Shown here piece after piece: positions 16,409 through 25,250 of a stretch of 64,000 nt of DNA. The stretch is from the NCBI GenBank assembly GCA_017961325.1, contig JAGCXM010000011.1:62001-126000 (forward strand), written 5' to 3'. The position numbers and the translations under genes are program-made. How positions within the stretch are numbered: the first letter of the stretch is position 1; each line of letters begins with the position of its first letter. The DNA is from a bacterium. Its GTDB lineage: Bacteria > UBP6 > UBA1177. The notes under the pieces were generated by a model that searched no databases, had not been told where the DNA came from, and was given only the letters and a program-made list of their open reading frames with translations.

Positions 16409-16720
16409 ATGAAGAAACTGCTTCTCTTTTTCACAGTTTTTCTTTTTTCCGGTTTTGGCCAGCACGGTTTTTGATATTGCGCTGCAAAACCAGCCGGTAC
16501 AATCAATAAGTGTAAGAATTTCTTTTGGCGCAAATATGTGGTTTTCACGCATAAACATATCAGCGGCGAACTCTATTCTGATCTTAAATTTGATGCATAT
16601 TATGGTTGAGGAAAAGGATTCGATCTGGTTTTCAAAAACAATATGGTTTTTAAATTCAGCATAGACGAATATTGGATATATTTACCCGATCTGCTTGTCG
16701 GAGTAGGTTACTGCTTTTAG
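16409..16720 (+). pseudogene. Decayed third paralogue of the barrel-like family
   Basis: ATG 16409 opens a signal-peptide-like start (MKKLLLFFTVFLFSGFG) that stops after 21 codons. In a second frame, QSISVRISFGA matches RSISIWTSFGL of the first paralogue. In a third frame, HKHISGELYSDLKFDAY matches HKHVYRYSDLKLYAA of the second. After an in-frame stop, FDLVFKNNMVFKFSIDEY and YLPDLLVGVGYCF match both C-termini. A full copy is about 185 codons and only about 104 codon lengths remain, so frameshifts, a stop and internal deletions have all occurred. Confidence 0.85.
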
Positions 16721-16737
16721 ATATTTCACCAAAAAAA

Positions 16738-16765
16738 TTCCTTAATTTTTCAAGCGTTGTATATT
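16738..16765 (+). promoter_or_regulatory. Putative adk-argS promoter
   Basis: TTCCTT (16738-16743), 16 nt and TATATT (16760-16765), then CGAC and CGTTTTTG. The -35 is poor, but the -10, spacing and T-run fit the recurring pattern. Confidence 0.55.
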
Positions 16766-16801
16766 CGACCGTTTTTGTTTTCTATTTTTCTGGAGGGAAA
16801 A

Positions 16802-17374
16802 ATGACGAATATCGCACTTTTCGGAGTTCCGGGAGCAGGGAAGGGGACTCAGGCCAAACTTTTGGTCGACAAATTCGGATTCTGCCACATTTCGACAGGC
16901 GAGCTCATCCGTCAGGAGATAAGAGGCGGAACTGAACTCGGCAAAAAGGCGAAAGCGATCATTGACAGAGGCGAGCTTCTTGACGACGCAATAATTTCCG
17001 ACATGTTTAAAAGCGAACTCACAAAGAATATCGGCGGCAGGGGATTTCTTTTCGACGGTTATCCCAGAACTTTGAAACAGGCTGAAATCTTTGATAAAAT
17101 GCTTGAAGAACTCGGCATGAAACTCGACTGCATGATTGAAATTCTTCTTTCGGAAGAGGAATCAACGAAAAGAATCCTCAAGAGAGCCGAGATCGAAGGC
17201 CGCTCCGACGACAACGCCGAAACGGTAAAATCACGTTTCGAAGAATACCGCAGCAAGACCGCTCCCATCGCGGATCACTACAAAAAGCTTGGTCTTTACA
17301 AGAGTGTAGACGGTTTCGGAACAGTTGAAGAAGTCTTTGAAAACGTTGAAAAAATCATAGAAATGCTTCATTAA
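16802..17374 (+). CDS. adk: Adenylate kinase (short form)
   Basis: Adk interconverts ATP + AMP and 2 ADP. It has the P-loop GVPGAGKGT, the AMP-site motif STGELIRQEI and the FDGYPRTLKQAE motif. At 190 residues it lacks the inserted zinc or long LID domain. ATG 16802 follows GGAGGGAAAA; the longer frame starts upstream of the putative transcription start. argS follows after 22 nt, so they likely share a transcript. Confidence 0.95.
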   Translation: MTNIALFGVPGAGKGTQAKLLVDKFGFCHISTGELIRQEIRGGTELGKKAKAIIDRGELLDDAIISDMFKSELTKNIGGRGFLFDGYPRTLKQAEIFDKMLEELGMKLDCMIEILLSEEESTKRILKRAEIEGRSDDNAETVKSRFEEYRSKTAPIADHYKKLGLYKSVDGFGTVEEVFENVEKIIEMLH

Positions 17375-17396
17375 AATCCGTAATTCAGGAAAAATC

Positions 17397-19112
17397 ATGG
17401 AACTTTTAAAGATCAGACTCGAAAAACTTTTCAAAGAGGCGGTACGCAGCATCCGTCCCGATTTCGGAGACAGGGAAAAGCTTGTTCTGCAGCCGGCGAC
17501 CGACGAGAAATTCGGCGACTACCAGACCAATTTCGCGATGACGGCTTCAAAAATATTCAGACAGCCGCCTAAAATGATTGCCGAGAGTCTCATTGCAGCG
17601 ATTCCGGAGAACGATCTTACAGAAAAAATCGAAGTCGCGGGACCGGGCTTCATAAACATTTTTCTCAAAAAAGAGGCACTTGCCGAAACGGTTCGGAAAA
17701 CTTTCACCGAAGAGTGGGATTTTTCGCACATAAACACTGACGGAACCGTTGTCATTGACTACTCTTCGCCCAATATCGCAAAGCCGATGCATGTCGGTCA
17801 CCTTAGAACCACAATCATCGGCGACAGCATAAAAAGAATAATGAAATTCGTCGGTTACAACGTAATTGCCGACAACCATCTCGGGGACTGGGGAACGCAG
17901 TTCGGCAAACTTATCGTCGGCTGGGAAAGATGGCTCGACAAGGAGAATTTCGAGAAAGATCCGATCTCGGAGCTTGAGCGCATCTACATAAAATTCGGTG
18001 ACGAAGCCGAAAAGGATCCCGAGCTTGAAGAACTTGCGAGAACGGAACTTAAAAAAGTTCAGGACGGCGATGAAAAAAACTTGGCTCTCTGGAAGAAATT
18101 CGTCGATATAACCCTTACGGAGTGCAAAAAGATTTACGAATATCTTGGAGTGAAATTCGATACTTACTACGGGGAATCATTCTATCATCCGCTTATGCCG
18201 AAGGTCATTGACGAACTCGTCGAAAAAGGACTTGCCGTCGAAAGCGAGGGTGCTTTAGTCGTATTTTTTGATGAAAAAGAGAACCTTCATCCGTGCATTG
18301 TCAGAAAGAAAGACGGCGCTTTCCTCTATGCGACGAGTGACCTTGCCACGATAAAATACAAGTACGAAAACTACAAAATGAACAAGGCGCTTTACGTCAC
18401 AGATGACAGGCAGGCGGTTCACTTCAAGCAGATTTTCAACATTGCCGAGAGAGCCGGCTGGAAGATGGAATTTGCCCACATCCCGTTCGGAGTTCTTTCC
18501 TTCAACGGTGAAATTCTGAAAACCCGCGCCGGAAATACGATAAAGCTTGCAGACCTTTTCAAAGAAGCCGAAAGCAAAGGTTTAAGTGTCGTTGAAGAGA
18601 AAAATCCCGAACTTCCGGCTGAAGAGAAGAAAAAAATCGCAAAAGCTGTCGGCATAGGCGCACTGAAATACTCCGATCTTTCGCAGAACAGAACGAGCAA
18701 CATCGACTTTTCGTGGGAAAAAGCACTCAGTTTTGAAGGAAATACTGCACCTTACCTGCAGTACTCCTACGCAAGAGTGCAGTCGATAAAACGCAAAGCT
18801 GCCGAGAAAGGTATAACACTTGATTTTAACTGCAAAATTTCTTTAGAAAGCGATATAGAAAGATCAATAGCATCAAGCGTTGCAAGATTTCCGGAATGTG
18901 TCGAAAAGGCGGCAGAACTCTATAAACCGAACTTCATCGCAGACCACATTTTCGACCTTGTTCAGAAATTCGGAACATTCTACAATTCGACTCCGATCCT
19001 CAAAGCGGAACCGGAAAAGATGCACTCACGCCTTCTTCTTGCCGAAGCTGTCGCAAGAACAATCAAAACCGGTCTTGACCTTTTAGGTATTGAAGCTCCG
19101 GAAAAAATGTAG
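17397..19112 (+). CDS. argS: Arginyl-tRNA synthetase
   Basis: A class I synthetase charging tRNA-Arg. The protein has an N-terminal Add-1-like domain (about 1-110), the HIGH signature as HVGH in NIAKPMHVGHLRTT, the Rossmann core, and a C-terminal DALR anticodon-binding helical domain (about 460-571). The KMSKS position reads LKTRAGN, the degenerate form normal for most ArgRS. The 571-residue length is typical. It is second in the adk operon and ends 6 nt from the convergent FG-GAP gene. Confidence 0.96.
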   Translation: MELLKIRLEKLFKEAVRSIRPDFGDREKLVLQPATDEKFGDYQTNFAMTASKIFRQPPKMIAESLIAAIPENDLTEKIEVAGPGFINIFLKKEALAETVRKTFTEEWDFSHINTDGTVVIDYSSPNIAKPMHVGHLRTTIIGDSIKRIMKFVGYNVIADNHLGDWGTQFGKLIVGWERWLDKENFEKDPISELERIYIKFGDEAEKDPELEELARTELKKVQDGDEKNLALWKKFVDITLTECKKIYEYLGVKFDTYYGESFYHPLMPKVIDELVEKGLAVESEGALVVFFDEKENLHPCIVRKKDGAFLYATSDLATIKYKYENYKMNKALYVTDDRQAVHFKQIFNIAERAGWKMEFAHIPFGVLSFNGEILKTRAGNTIKLADLFKEAESKGLSVVEEKNPELPAEEKKKIAKAVGIGALKYSDLSQNRTSNIDFSWEKALSFEGNTAPYLQYSYARVQSIKRKAAEKGITLDFNCKISLESDIERSIASSVARFPECVEKAAELYKPNFIADHIFDLVQKFGTFYNSTPILKAEPEKMHSRLLLAEAVARTIKTGLDLLGIEAPEKM

Positions 19113-19118
19113 TAAAAA

Positions 19119-20639
19119 TCAGAACTTGTGAATATATTCAGGCATTCCGACGACAATTTCGCCGTTTTTGTTGTTGAAAACGCTGTTTCCGAAGCCGCCT
19201 GCAGGTGATTCCGGCCGGAATCTGCATGTTTCTGGAGAGGAAACCGTTTTGTTTTTGACTGTGGAACAGTAAATACTGCCGCCGCTTCCGAAATTTTTGC
19301 CTCCGGCCACGAAAAGATCGGTGTCGGCAGATATTTTTATCGTGTCGAAATCGGAAATGCTGCCGTCTTCTGCGTTAAATGTCGGTGGGAAGGAAAAAAC
19401 GCCTGCTTCGGCAAAGTTTTCAGCTGGATCGTAAAATCTGACAGTTCCGTATTTTTCCTCTTTTGAAGCAAGCACAGCGAGATATTTTTTTCCTCCGGTT
19501 TCAATAACTTTCACAGCGCTTCCGAACTGGGAGTCCGCTGTTCCGAAAATTTTGGTTGAAGCCTGCATCTGCCAGTCGGTGCCGCCTAAATAGATGTATA
19601 CTCCGCCTGAATTTGCCGAAGATTCATTCTTCTTCAGGCCCCAGCCGGCAACGACCAGATCGGGCAGATCATCTCCGTTCAAGTCGTCAACGAGCATCGA
19701 ACTGCCGAAATACTGCGCCTTTTCTTCAACTTCGGGAAGCATTACCCGGCTTTCGTTTTCGGAAAGACCTGATGCGCTCCCTTTGAAAAACGCGACCATT
19801 CCCTGACTTCCGCCGCCCGGAAGATCCGGTCCTGCATTCTGTCCGCCGGCGAAAATATCGGCAAAGCCGTCTCCGTCATAGTCGAGGCATGCGAGAGACT
19901 GGCTCATGCTGTCGGCTTTCTGTATATATTCCGCTGAAAGGCGCGAAATCGAATAAGTCTCTTCGTTCCAGCCGTTTGAACTGCCGTAAAAAATTACAAA
20001 TTCGCCGGCCGCATAAAGATCGCCGGACGATGCAAGGTGAGATGAAACGGCTAAGTCGTCAAAACCGTCGCCGTTTATGTCGCACGGAGCAGCCGCAGTG
20101 TAGCCGAAGCCGACATTGAGTGATTTATCAGGGTGATTCAGGACGAAAGCGCTGTCATCAAGCGATTCGACGCGCTTTCCTTTCTCGAAGATATAGAGAC
20201 GGCCGGTTGCCTTATCCCAGTCGAAAGCGGGAATCGATTCATGGATCGCACTTACTGCCCAGTATTTTTCACCGAGAGAAAAGATCGAAAAACCCAAAAA
20301 TCCGCCGTTTCCCAGAATGTTTCTCGACTTCGCGTTTCCAGATTCGTCAAAATCGGAAAAAATGTAAATTCCGCCGGTCTGAAGTTCTTCAAAATCACCG
20401 TCGTCATCAGTCGTATCGCCGTCGTTTTCCACACTGTCTTCATCGGAAAGAGCGGTATCGCCGTCTTTATCCGTTTCTTCACCGGTCTTTTCGGCTGCAG
20501 TGTCGGTATCGGACGGGTCGTAATCTTCCGCCGGCACATTCTCATCGGGAATTTCGTTATTCTCTTCCGGCGCACCGCCGCCGCATGAAACAAAAATAAC
20601 GCAACATAAAATCGAAAAAATTTTTAACATTGCGGACAT
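19119..20639 (-). CDS. FG-GAP repeat lipoprotein
   Basis: The start at 20639 follows GAGGAGG; the longer frame adds residues that would lie before the promoter. Lipobox FVSC gives Cys19. Residues about 22-95 are Asp/Glu/Thr-rich tether. The rest is an integrin-alpha-like propeller with calcium-binding FG-GAP motifs: DINGDGFDDLAVSS, DYDGDGFADIFAGG and DLNGDDLPDLVVAG. Such proteins are usually exposed and bind protein or glycan. It probably sits on the cell surface or in the periplasm. The gene appears monocistronic and converges on argS. Confidence 0.82.
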   Translation of the reverse strand: MSAMLKIFSILCCVIFVSCGGGAPEENNEIPDENVPAEDYDPSDTDTAAEKTGEETDKDGDTALSDEDSVENDGDTTDDDGDFEELQTGGIYIFSDFDESGNAKSRNILGNGGFLGFSIFSLGEKYWAVSAIHESIPAFDWDKATGRLYIFEKGKRVESLDDSAFVLNHPDKSLNVGFGYTAAAPCDINGDGFDDLAVSSHLASSGDLYAAGEFVIFYGSSNGWNEETYSISRLSAEYIQKADSMSQSLACLDYDGDGFADIFAGGQNAGPDLPGGGSQGMVAFFKGSASGLSENESRVMLPEVEEKAQYFGSSMLVDDLNGDDLPDLVVAGWGLKKNESSANSGGVYIYLGGTDWQMQASTKIFGTADSQFGSAVKVIETGGKKYLAVLASKEEKYGTVRFYDPAENFAEAGVFSFPPTFNAEDGSISDFDTIKISADTDLFVAGGKNFGSGGSIYCSTVKNKTVSSPETCRFRPESPAGGFGNSVFNNKNGEIVVGMPEYIHKF

Positions 20640-20672
20640 GATTTCCTCCTCGGTAAAAACAAAAAACGGCGG

Positions 20673-20678
20673 ATTATA
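20673..20678 (-). promoter_or_regulatory. -10 element and T-run of the FG-GAP lipoprotein gene
   Basis: On the minus strand a perfect TATAAT (20673-20678) is followed by CCG and CCGTTTTTTG, then the GAGGAGG site. No good -35 is seen at the expected distance. Confidence 0.5.
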
Positions 20679-20756
20679 CATGTTACCGGAAAAATTTACA
20701 GAAAGCGGAGAAAAAACTGCCGCCTGACAGATTTTTGTTCAGGAAGGCAAAAAAGA

Positions 20757-20784
20757 TTGACTTCAATATGAAAAAACTTAAAAT
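20757..20784 (+). promoter_or_regulatory. Putative promoter of the small Pro-rich protein gene
   Basis: TTGACT (20757-20762), 16 nt and TAAAAT (20779-20784), then GCAG and CGTTTTTTG. It implies that the ATG at 20768 is not the translation start. Confidence 0.5.
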
Positions 20785-20809
20785 GCAGCGTTTTTTGTTG
20801 AGGGACGGA

Positions 20810-20995
20810 ATGAAATTCGCTTTTTATGCAGTTTTAACAGCTTTTCTTATGATTTTTTCACTGGGTGATTTCGATTATTCCCTGCTTTTCCGGCAAATTT
20901 CGATTGTGGCAGGCGCTTACGATCCGCCTCCTTCACCTCCCGGAGATCCGAATCCCGCTCCGCCGCCGCCGCCGGATCCTTTCAGAAAGGCTTGA
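20810..20995 (+). CDS. Small single-span protein with Pro-rich tail (61 aa)
   Basis: I do not recognise this protein. ATG 20810 is chosen because GAGGG precedes it and the promoter at 20757 would put transcription start just upstream. It has one hydrophobic segment (about residues 3-18), a short linker, then a Pro-rich acidic tail (YDPPPSPPGDPNPAPPPPPD). It may be a signal peptide plus a short exported tail, or a membrane-anchored tail. It precedes rdgC by 39 nt. It could also be non-coding leader sequence. Confidence 0.4.
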   Translation: MKFAFYAVLTAFLMIFSLGDFDYSLLFRQISIVAGAYDPPPSPPGDPNPAPPPPPDPFRKA

Positions 20996-21034
20996 TTCTT
21001 GAAAAATATTTATCAGATAAAATCGGGGTTTTAA

Positions 21035-21634
21035 ATGACCAAATTGTTGAAAGGGAGTGTTTCCTTCACGGTGTTCAAACCGGGGAAAGCTCCTGAAAGT
21101 ATTGAAGAAACGCGCAATATTCTCGCAGAACGCGCTTTCCAGAAACTTGAAGCGACCGATCCGCGCGACGAATCGCTCGGCTGGGTAGACGCTCTTCTCT
21201 GTTTTGACAATGAAAATTTTTCGTCTCTCATGCACGACACCTTTTTCGTGTTTGCCCTCCGCGAAGACAAATATTCTTTTTCGGCGGCGCAGCTGCGGCC
21301 TTACATCGAAGAGGCGGAATTCGTCTTCAGGCGTGAGAACAACCTTGAATACATTGCGGCCCAGCAGAAAAAGGAAATCAAGGATCAGGTCGTCCGCCGC
21401 ATGAAAACCAACTCCTATCCGAAGACGACCGTTACTGAAGTCGCATGGGATCTGGATTCTGGACTTGTCTATCTTTTCACGCAGTCTGCGGCGACCATTG
21501 CAAAATTTACCGATATCTTTGAAAAAAGTTTTGAAACGACACTTGAACAGGCATCGCTTTTCGATTCGGTTAAAGAACTCGGCGGCGGCGACAAAATTGA
21601 ACCGATATTTACGAAAATCTGGGGTGAAAAATGA
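21035..21634 (+). CDS. RdgC-like recombination-associated protein
   Basis: The 199 residues match the N-terminal two thirds of RdgC, a ring-forming DNA-binding protein that restrains RecA-dependent recombination. Recognisable features are the GWVD segment near residue 48, the KKEIKDQVVRRM helix and the WDLDSGLVYLFTQSAATIAKF strand-helix unit (compare [20 protein letters not shown] of E. coli). E. coli RdgC is 303 aa. The missing part may be supplied by the next gene, which overlaps by 4 nt (ATGA). Confidence 0.65.
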   Translation: MTKLLKGSVSFTVFKPGKAPESIEETRNILAERAFQKLEATDPRDESLGWVDALLCFDNENFSSLMHDTFFVFALREDKYSFSAAQLRPYIEEAEFVFRRENNLEYIAAQQKKEIKDQVVRRMKTNSYPKTTVTEVAWDLDSGLVYLFTQSAATIAKFTDIFEKSFETTLEQASLFDSVKELGGGDKIEPIFTKIWGEK

Positions 21635-22128
21635 AGAAAGAAAACGGAATCGGATACCTGGGTTCAGAATTTCTGCTCTGGCTCTTTTGGAAAAGTGCCG
21701 AGGATGAGACGATGTCGCTCAACAATTTGGGTTTGGGGGAAATCAGGATTTCGCTCGAAGACTCCATCACGCTCGTGTCGGTGACGGGTGACGGTTACTG
21801 CGAAACGGTAAAATCGCCTGAAATTCTCACCCTGCCGTCTCTCCGTGAATCGATAAAACGCGGAAGACTGCCCGATGCGGCGAAAATCAGAATTTCTTCA
21901 AAGGAACTCGAATGGAGTTTCGTCGTCAAGGCAATGCCTTTTAAAATCAGTTCGGTAAAGCTGCCTATCACCGGCGAAAAAAACGAAAGCGAGATGATTT
22001 CAGTCCGTCTGCTTGCCATGACGAGACTTGAACTTATAATGAAAGCTCTTTTCAATACTTTTTTGCTTGAGCGTGAAACTCCTGATTTTATTAGTGATTT
22101 AAAAGATTTTCTGGGGATTTCGGATTGA
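21631..22128 (+). CDS. Hypothetical partner of the RdgC-like protein
   Basis: A 165-residue protein starting at ATGA overlapping the rdgC-like stop, so translation is coupled. The opening LGSEFLLWLFWKSAED and the later ELEWSFVVKA resemble segments I associate with the C-terminal extension or companion of RdgC-like proteins in deltaproteobacteria; this is a recollection, not a search result. No catalytic motif is visible. It could be the second half of a split gene or a dedicated subunit. Confidence 0.55.
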   Translation: MKKENGIGYLGSEFLLWLFWKSAEDETMSLNNLGLGEIRISLEDSITLVSVTGDGYCETVKSPEILTLPSLRESIKRGRLPDAAKIRISSKELEWSFVVKAMPFKISSVKLPITGEKNESEMISVRLLAMTRLELIMKALFNTFLLERETPDFISDLKDFLGISD

Positions 22129-22904
22129 CCGTAGTTCACATTCTCGCAAGCGGTTCAAAGGCCAACGCCTATATCATCGAAGTCGACAATTCGATGATTC
22201 TTATCGATCAGGGGTTGAGTTTCAAGGAGTTTTCCTGCCGCGCAGACCGGCTCGGAATCGATATTTCACGCATAAAGGGGATTTTTCTCACGCATGAGCA
22301 CGACGACCACATCCGAAGCGTCGCCTACACTGCATACAAACTTGACGCTCCGGTCTTTTCAACGGCAAAAACACTTGAGATTCTTAAAGAAAAATCAGCC
22401 CATCCGATAGTTTGCAGAATCGTTGAACCCGATCGCAGAATCAAATTCGGCTGTTTTGAAATCACTCCTTTTGAAATAATGCACGATGCCGCCGATCCTG
22501 TCGGTTTTCTCATCTCGGCCCAGAACGGAAATTCGGTCTGCATAGCAACTGACACAGGCAAAACCACAGTAAAAATGATGACTTACATAAATCAAGGCAA
22601 CCATATCATTTTAGAGGCAAATCATGATCCCGGGCTGCTTTACAAAAATCTGCACTACCCGCCGCTGCTGAAGGAACGGATACGCGGTCCTTACGGTCAT
22701 CTTTCAAACGAGCAGTCGCTTGAAACACTCGAAAAAATGGGCGACAACCATCCGAAAACCGTTATTTTCAGCCACTTGAGTGAAGAGAACAATTCGCCTG
22801 AAATGCTGAAAAAACTTGTCATCGACTTTAAAAAAGCCCGTTCGCTTGATTTCAAAGCCTTTATTGCAAATCAGAATAACCCGAAATCGATCCTTCTTTC
22901 ATGA
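22125..22904 (+). CDS. WalJ/YycJ-type metallo-beta-lactamase-fold hydrolase
   Basis: The MBL fold has the metal motif THEHDDH (HxHxDH), ASGSKANAYIIE at the N-terminus, an IATDTGK aspartate and the late IFSHLSEENNS histidine. The family (YycJ/WalJ) has been linked to DNA exonuclease activity and cell-wall and replication coordination in Firmicutes. The start is TTG at 22125, whose last two bases form the upstream stop (TTGA); no better start exists. It is coupled to its neighbours on both sides, next to a TatD nuclease and RdgC, which supports a DNA metabolism role. Confidence 0.82.
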   Translation: MTVVHILASGSKANAYIIEVDNSMILIDQGLSFKEFSCRADRLGIDISRIKGIFLTHEHDDHIRSVAYTAYKLDAPVFSTAKTLEILKEKSAHPIVCRIVEPDRRIKFGCFEITPFEIMHDAADPVGFLISAQNGNSVCIATDTGKTTVKMMTYINQGNHIILEANHDPGLLYKNLHYPPLLKERIRGPYGHLSNEQSLETLEKMGDNHPKTVIFSHLSEENNSPEMLKKLVIDFKKARSLDFKAFIANQNNPKSILLS

Positions 22905-23605
22905 TTTCCGACGCCCATCTCCACTTGAAGCAGCTTCTGGAAATTTCGCCTGAACAAGCTGATTTTATTAAAGAAAATGATTTTTTCGGTTTTTGTTCGT
23001 GCCGTAATTCGGAAGAGGTTGAATTTGTTGAAAACTTTATCGCGGAAAATCCGGAAACTGCCGGAAGACTGAAGGTCTCTTTCGGAATCCACCCGCAGGA
23101 TCCGGATGAAAAAGAGTTGAAAACACTGGAAAAACTGATTTCGGAAAACCGAATTGCCGCTGTAGGCGAAATCGGACTTGACCGCTTCAGCGAAGAGTTT
23201 GCAAAAACTTTTGCTCTGCAGAAAAAACTTTTTTCGGCACAGCTTGAGATGGCTGCGGCGGCAAATCTTCCGGTGATTCTGCATGTCCGCAAGGCAGTTC
23301 CTGAAATTTTCGAGTCTATTCAGCTGCTTAAAAAAATAACAAAAGTGATTTTTCATTCCTATTCCGGCACTGCGGAAGAGGCAGGAAGCATTCTGAACCA
23401 CGGCGTAAACGCATGCTTCAGCTTCGGAAACGCGATTTTGAACGGGCATAAAAAGGCGATTCTTGCGGTTCAAACGTTACCGGAAGAGAGGATTCTGACC
23501 GAAACCGATGCTCCTTATCAGCCGAAAAAAGGTGAAACTTTCTCGAAACCGGCCGACATTCCGGAGATTCAGGCGAAGATATCGGAAATTTCCCGAAAAA
23601 TTTAG
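22901..23605 (+). CDS. TatD-family deoxyribonuclease
   Basis: A TIM-barrel metal-dependent hydrolase. Motifs appear in order: DAHLHL (HxH), FGIHPQ, VGEIGLD (bridging Glu), ILHVRKA, FHSYSG and TETDAPY. The 234 residues are slightly short for TatD (about 255-265). It overlaps the WalJ-type gene by 4 nt (ATGA) and ends the rdgC operon. Family members are 3'-5' exonucleases or apurinic endonucleases acting in repair. Confidence 0.85.
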   Translation: MISDAHLHLKQLLEISPEQADFIKENDFFGFCSCRNSEEVEFVENFIAENPETAGRLKVSFGIHPQDPDEKELKTLEKLISENRIAAVGEIGLDRFSEEFAKTFALQKKLFSAQLEMAAAANLPVILHVRKAVPEIFESIQLLKKITKVIFHSYSGTAEEAGSILNHGVNACFSFGNAILNGHKKAILAVQTLPEERILTETDAPYQPKKGETFSKPADIPEIQAKISEISRKI

Positions 23606-23614
23606 GAAGAGGAA

Positions 23615-25081
23615 CTATTTGCAGAGTTCTTTAAGAAGTTCTACCGTAAAATCCCAGACTTTTCCGACAGTTGCAATCTCAAGTCTTTCGTCAGGAGTGT
23701 GCGGGTTTTTGATTGTCGGGCCGAATGAAACCATGTCCATTCCCTCATTTTTCGAGCCGATTATGCCGCATTCAAGTCCTGCGTGGATGATTTCTACTTT
23801 CGGAGCCTTGCCGAAAAGTTTGGTGTAGATTTCGACGCATTTTTTGTTGAGTGCGCTGTCCATATTCGGTTCCCAGCTCGGATAACCGTCGCTTGTCGCC
23901 GTTTTTGCACCTGCCGAAATAGCAATGGCTTCGATTTTTCTCGAAATCCACTCCAATTTGCTTGCAACGGAGCTTCTCTGGCTTGAAAGTATGGAAATTT
24001 TGCCGTTTTCACTTCTGAGAATGCTTTTGCTTGCCGGCATTGTCATCTTGATTGTCGCGAAGTTGTTGGATGTTTCAGGAAGACCTTCGATATCCTTGCT
24101 CATCGCTGCGACGCCGTGAGGCATTGCCATCATTATTCCAATGATTTTCTTCGTATCTTTTAGGCTGAGCTCTTCGCGGTAATTGTTTACGACCGGGGTG
24201 ATGTCGATTTTCATGTTCGGTTCGGCATATCCTATTTCGGTGATTATCTGCTCACGAAGATGCCCCAGAACGGCTGCGACATCCTTGTCTGTCGAGAATA
24301 CGACCTTGGTTTCACGCGGGATTGCGTTATGTGCGCTGCCGCCTTCTACATAGATGAGTTTCGTATCTGCATTTCTTGCCGCTTCGTCAAGAAGTCTTGC
24401 AGCTATGATGTTGGAATTTCCTCTCGGAAGGTTGATGTCAACGCCGCTGTGGCCGCCGGAAAGTCCCCAAACCTTGATTTCATAGGCTTTGTCGCTTGCC
24501 GGAACTTCAACAGGAGTGAATTCGAATTCAATTTTCGTGTCTCTGCCGCCTGCGCAGCCGATCGTGAAAACGCCTTCGTCTTCTGTGTCGATGTTGAGAA
24601 GGATCTTGCCCTTGAGCCAGCCGGGTTTAAGGGTGTTCGCGCCAGTAAGACCGGTCTCTTCGTCGATCGTGAAGAGAAGTTCAAGCGGCGGATGAACGAC
24701 GTCTTTGTCCGTTGCAAGGAGAAGCGCCATTGCAAGAGCGATACCGTCGTCGGCACCGAGCGTCGTGCCGTCAGCCTTCAGCCATTCGCCGTCAACGATG
24801 CATTTGATCGGATCTTTGCTGAAATCGTGAGTGCTTCCCGCGATTTTTTCGCAGACCATGTCCATGTGACCCTGAAGAACGACAATCGGTTTGTCTTCGT
24901 AGCCGGGAGTCGCTGGAGCGTGGATGAGAACATTCATTGATTCGTCTCTTTCTGCTTTGAGACCGTGTTTTTCAGCCCATTCTACAAGCCATACGCTGAT
25001 CTTTTCTTCGTGTTTGCTCTGTCTCGGAACCTTGTCGAGTTCTGCAAACAAATCAAGAACTGCCTGAATTTTGTTGTTCAT
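23615..25081 (-). CDS. pepD: Aminoacyl-histidine dipeptidase (M20, PepD type)
   Basis: A cytosolic zinc peptidase cleaving Xaa-His and related dipeptides. Metal and catalytic motifs are GHMDMVCEK (His72, Asp74), LGADDGIALA, the TIDEETGLTGA Glu pair, a GGHSGVDI dimerisation motif and the late HAGLECGII. Length is 488 aa, as for E. coli PepD. The start has GGAGGG and there is no signal peptide. It has its own divergent promoter and converges on tatD with a 9-nt gap. Confidence 0.93.
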   Translation of the reverse strand: MNNKIQAVLDLFAELDKVPRQSKHEEKISVWLVEWAEKHGLKAERDESMNVLIHAPATPGYEDKPIVVLQGHMDMVCEKIAGSTHDFSKDPIKCIVDGEWLKADGTTLGADDGIALAMALLLATDKDVVHPPLELLFTIDEETGLTGANTLKPGWLKGKILLNIDTEDEGVFTIGCAGGRDTKIEFEFTPVEVPASDKAYEIKVWGLSGGHSGVDINLPRGNSNIIAARLLDEAARNADTKLIYVEGGSAHNAIPRETKVVFSTDKDVAAVLGHLREQIITEIGYAEPNMKIDITPVVNNYREELSLKDTKKIIGIMMAMPHGVAAMSKDIEGLPETSNNFATIKMTMPASKSILRSENGKISILSSQRSSVASKLEWISRKIEAIAISAGAKTATSDGYPSWEPNMDSALNKKCVEIYTKLFGKAPKVEIIHAGLECGIIGSKNEGMDMVSFGPTIKNPHTPDERLEIATVGKVWDFTVELLKELCK

Positions 25082-25122
25082 TTTTCCCTCCGAAATGATT
25101 GTGAAACATCAAAAAACGGATG

Positions 25123-25150
25123 ATTATAGCAATTTTTGAAATCGTTGCAA
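25123..25150 (-). promoter_or_regulatory. Putative pepD promoter
   Basis: On the minus strand, TTGCAA (25145-25150), 16 nt and a perfect TATAAT (25123-25128), then CATC and CGTTTTTTG. A textbook member of the recurrent pattern. Confidence 0.72.
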
Positions 25151-25190
25151 AAAACAACGCGGCAAATTTGCCGGGAAAAACCGAAAAAGT

Positions 25191-25218
25191 TTGAGAAAAT
25201 CAAAAAAACGACTAAACT
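25191..25218 (+). promoter_or_regulatory. Putative promoter of the DUF4412-like exported protein gene
   Basis: TTGAGA (25191-25196), 16 nt and TAAACT (25213-25218), then GTTC and CGTTTTTGATTTTTTT. Back to back with the pepD promoter. Confidence 0.55.
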
Positions 25219-25250
25219 GTTCCGTTTTTGATTTTTTTAGAGGTGTAACT

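Noticed and set aside
24260-24940. 226-codon plus-strand frame within pepD
   Set aside because: Antisense to the clear PepD coding sequence; no independent start signals or motifs.
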